Part shown: piece by piece, positions 22,396-24,446 of the stretch | How the letters are laid out: the number at the start of each line of letters is the position of its first letter | How positions within the stretch are numbered: the first letter of the stretch is position 1 | Assembly: GCA_947464365.1 (NCBI GenBank) | Contig: CANHWS010000012.1 | Coordinates: forward strand, 1-24,446 | Length of the DNA: 24,446 nt | Direction of reading: 5' to 3' | DNA from: Cytophagaceae bacterium | Lineage (GTDB): Bacteria; Bacteroidota; Bacteroidia; Cytophagales; Flexibacteraceae | Notes under the pieces: model-generated | The model's database searches: none | Told to the model about the DNA's origin: nothing | What the model saw: the letters and a program-made list of their open reading frames with translations, nothing else | Translations under genes and position numbers: made by a program

Positions 22396-24185
22396 CTTTT
22401 GCCTTTGATCTGGTTATTGTTCATGGCTGAGATGACTTTGTCTGCCAGTGCTTGTGGCACATCGACAAAGCTATGCTCGTCATGGATGGCAATATGGCCA
22501 ATGCGATTGCCTGGTAGGCGGGCCTCGCCAGCAATGGCACCAACGATGTCTCCTGGGCGCACACGGTCTTCATGACCAATGCTCAGCATCAAACGGCTCA
22601 TCGGCTCCGAGTCGGCACGTGGGCCACTAGGGCTTGGGCGTGGTCCGCGGTCAGTGAACGAGCGACCACCTGGGTTGTCGAAATTGCGGCCTGGGCCACC
22701 ATATCCACGGTCTCCACCACGGTCGTTGCCGAAGCTGCGGCCGCCACGGTCTCCACCACGGTCAAATTTGCCACGTTTGTTGCCATAGCTACCACCGCTA
22801 TCACGGTCACGGAAGCTGCCGCCACCGCTTGCACGGTCATCACGTCCACCTTTGTCGGTTTCGTTGAGGTCACGGTCTTGATCTAGGTTTGGCGGGTTGC
22901 CGATGTAGGTCTGGAGCAGGGTTGCAACCAGATGCGTTACATCAGGGTTCTCAGCGATAAGGCGCTCGGCCATATCATAGTGCTGCGTAATGAAATCATT
23001 GAGGCCCAAGGAGCTGATTTCCTGAATGGTGCTATCTTGTTTCTGGACCCAAAGCTCGGCAAGGCTAGGTACGGTAACGGCTTCCATCTGCGTCTTGGTG
23101 TAGCGCATGATGTCCTTCAACCGGCCCCAATCACGTCCGCTAACGAATGTGATCGAGATACCACTTTTGCCAGCACGGCCAGTACGGCCAATGCGGTGTA
23201 CGTAGTACTCCTCGTCCATTGGTACATCAAAGTTGATGACACCATCGACACTGTCAACATCGATACCACGAGCGGCAACATCAGTTGCAACCAGCATCTG
23301 CAGCTGTCCGTTCCGGAATCGGGTCATGACGGTGTTACGCGCATTTTGGCGCATATCACCATGCAGACCTTCGGCTGTACCACCAGCGACGATGACCTGC
23401 TCAACGAGCTCGTCAACACCACGTTTGGTATTACAGAAAACTAACAGGCGCTTTAGGTTATAGAACGATACCAAACGCATCAATGACTCGTGCTTGTACC
23501 GGCCTTTGACCTGTACATACAGTTGTTTGATGTTCGGGGTCGTTAGCTCAGACCTTGCGATCTTGACCTGTACGGGATTGCGTTGGTATTGTTTGGTCAT
23601 GGCCAGAATCTCTGGGCTCATGGTTGCGCTGAAGAGGACCGTCTGGCGATACTCTGGCGTCTTGTGCATGATGAGCTCGATGTCCTCGCGGAAGCCCATG
23701 TCAAGCATTTCGTCGGCTTCGTCCAGGATGAGGGTATGAATCTCTTCCAGATGGAGGGTATGACGCTCGATGTGATCGATTAGCCTGCCAGGTGTGCCGA
23801 CCACGATGTGGGCACCACGTTGGAGGAACTTGATCTGGCGCTCAATGCTGTCACCACCATAAACGGCAGCGACCCGGAGGCCACGCAAAAACTTACCCAT
23901 CTTTTCCAGCTCACCAGCTACCTGAACGGCAAGCTCGCGAGTTGGGCACATGATAAGACCTTGTACGTGCATCTTGGATAGATCCAGACGCTCAAGCAAT
24001 GGCAGCCCAAAAGCTGCGGTTTTGCCAGTGCCCGTTTGGCTCTGGCCTAATAGATCCTGTCCTTCAAGAAGTGTAGGGATGGCTTGCGCCTGAATTGCGG
24101 ATGGGGAAACGTATCCCATCTCGGTGAGTGCCTCAAGAATAGGAGCTGAAAGTCCTAACTCGGCAAAAGTGACTGTTGGAGTCAT
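22371..24185 (-). CDS. deaD: DEAD-box ATP-dependent RNA helicase, DeaD/CsdA type
   Basis: This 604-residue RNA helicase would unwind structured RNA in ribosome assembly, mRNA decay or cold adaptation. The core motifs are complete: Q-motif (TFAELGLSAPILEALTEMGY, upstream of Q32), Walker A 'SQTGTGKT' (49-56), 'PTRELA' (81-86), 'DEAD' (155-158), 'SAT' (186-188), 'ARGID' (305-309) and 'HRIGRTGR' (330-337). A linker (about 445-520) is a run of Arg/Gly/Asp-rich RGG-like repeats. The C-terminus (about 528-604: 'SRLMLSIGHEDRVRPGDIVGAIAGEA', 'FVDVP') is a DbpA-type RNA-binding domain as in DeaD/CsdA. Its final seven codons are part of the 27-bp direct repeat. A terminator follows. A 5' leader of about 120 bases is suggested by the promoter box at 24312-24319, common in cold-induced genes. 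Confidence 0.95.
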   Translation of the reverse strand: MTPTVTFAELGLSAPILEALTEMGYVSPSAIQAQAIPTLLEGQDLLGQSQTGTGKTAAFGLPLLERLDLSKMHVQGLIMCPTRELAVQVAGELEKMGKFLRGLRVAAVYGGDSIERQIKFLQRGAHIVVGTPGRLIDHIERHTLHLEEIHTLILDEADEMLDMGFREDIELIMHKTPEYRQTVLFSATMSPEILAMTKQYQRNPVQVKIARSELTTPNIKQLYVQVKGRYKHESLMRLVSFYNLKRLLVFCNTKRGVDELVEQVIVAGGTAEGLHGDMRQNARNTVMTRFRNGQLQMLVATDVAARGIDVDSVDGVINFDVPMDEEYYVHRIGRTGRAGKSGISITFVSGRDWGRLKDIMRYTKTQMEAVTVPSLAELWVQKQDSTIQEISSLGLNDFITQHYDMAERLIAENPDVTHLVATLLQTYIGNPPNLDQDRDLNETDKGGRDDRASGGGSFRDRDSGGSYGNKRGKFDRGGDRGGRSFGNDRGGDRGYGGPGRNFDNPGGRSFTDRGPRPSPSGPRADSEPMSRLMLSIGHEDRVRPGDIVGAIAGEARLPGNRIGHIAIHDEHSFVDVPQALADKVISAMNNNQIKGKRVKVSVAS

Positions 24186-24311
24186 GCAGATAAATGCGTA
24201 CGGCCAGCGGGAAAAATACCGACGAAAACCTACCCAGGTTACCTACCTGATAGTTACCACCCTGTCCGTATGACGAAAGTAATAACTAAGCTGCGCCAGC
24301 CATTGCGGGTG

Positions 24312-24319
24312 CAAAGGTA
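24312..24319 (-). promoter_or_regulatory. Candidate -7 box of the DEAD-box gene
   Basis: The minus strand reads TACCTTTG, an exact TANNTTTG, about 127 bases before the helicase ATG. No clear TTTG is found at the expected -33 distance. The rest of the upstream region to the window edge (24186-24446) shows no gene. Confidence 0.35.
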
Positions 24320-24446
24320 GGCATATTAGCTGGATAAAATTGAATTATCAAGCACATCTGTAACAATATTCGCAAAACCTAGGAAGCCAACAACAGTCCT
24401 CCGCCTACCCAGCTACACCTACGCAGAGAGCATTACGGTCTAAATA

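Noticed and set aside
22932..23444. 170-codon plus-strand ORF within the DEAD-box gene
   Set aside because: It is antisense to intact helicase motifs and has no recognisable features; it is a shadow frame.

Overview
The window looks like chromosomal DNA of a free-living member of the Bacteroidota. Three large or medium surface/secreted proteins carry signal peptides; two of them end in type IX secretion (T9SS) sorting domains and the third runs off the edge. There is also a LytS-type histidine kinase with a LytTR regulator, and Bacteroidota-style promoters (TTTG or TTG, then TANNTTTG) stand before several genes. Order and genus cannot be fixed from the sequence alone.

Positions 1-10400 form a cell-surface region. 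A giant repeat protein runs off the left edge on the minus strand (1-4356). It starts with a signal peptide and a Bacteroidota 'HIMGGE' N-terminal region, followed by about twelve Ig/PKD-like domains; the last seven are organised as a 257-residue, three-domain higher-order repeat. Upstream of it on the same strand lies a 1227-residue protein of five GEVED-type and four PKD domains in strict alternation plus a sorting tail (4772-8455). Diverging from that, across an apparently gene-free 0.6 kb spacer, is a 430-residue secreted protein with an Fn3-like domain and a sorting tail (9086-10399).

Positions 10400-19440 hold housekeeping and stress genes: a multi-pass membrane protein resembling the DUF2306 type, leucyl aminopeptidase (pepA), Dps, a 2-Cys peroxiredoxin, an MTA/SAH-type nucleosidase overlapping murD by one base, pyruvate kinase, a GNAT acetyltransferase and a PlsC-type acyltransferase. 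Several intrinsic terminators can be read directly and divide these into short transcription units. Dps and peroxiredoxin sit next to each other but each has its own promoter-like box, suggesting separately tuned peroxide/iron defence.

Positions 19440-24446 hold a two-component pair (kinase, then regulator), a DEAD-box RNA helicase of the DeaD/CsdA type with an Arg/Gly-rich linker, and two small unrecognised ORFs. The most unusual structure is here. The last seven codons and stop of the helicase gene are part of a perfect 27-bp sequence repeated 449 bp away, directly behind a small gene encoding a protein with a duplicated 'NPxAYF' motif. The small gene and the helicase terminator are therefore bracketed by direct repeats, one of which forms the helicase 3' end, like an attachment site or recombination scar. 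The other small ORF follows the response regulator in the same frame, two codons after its stop.
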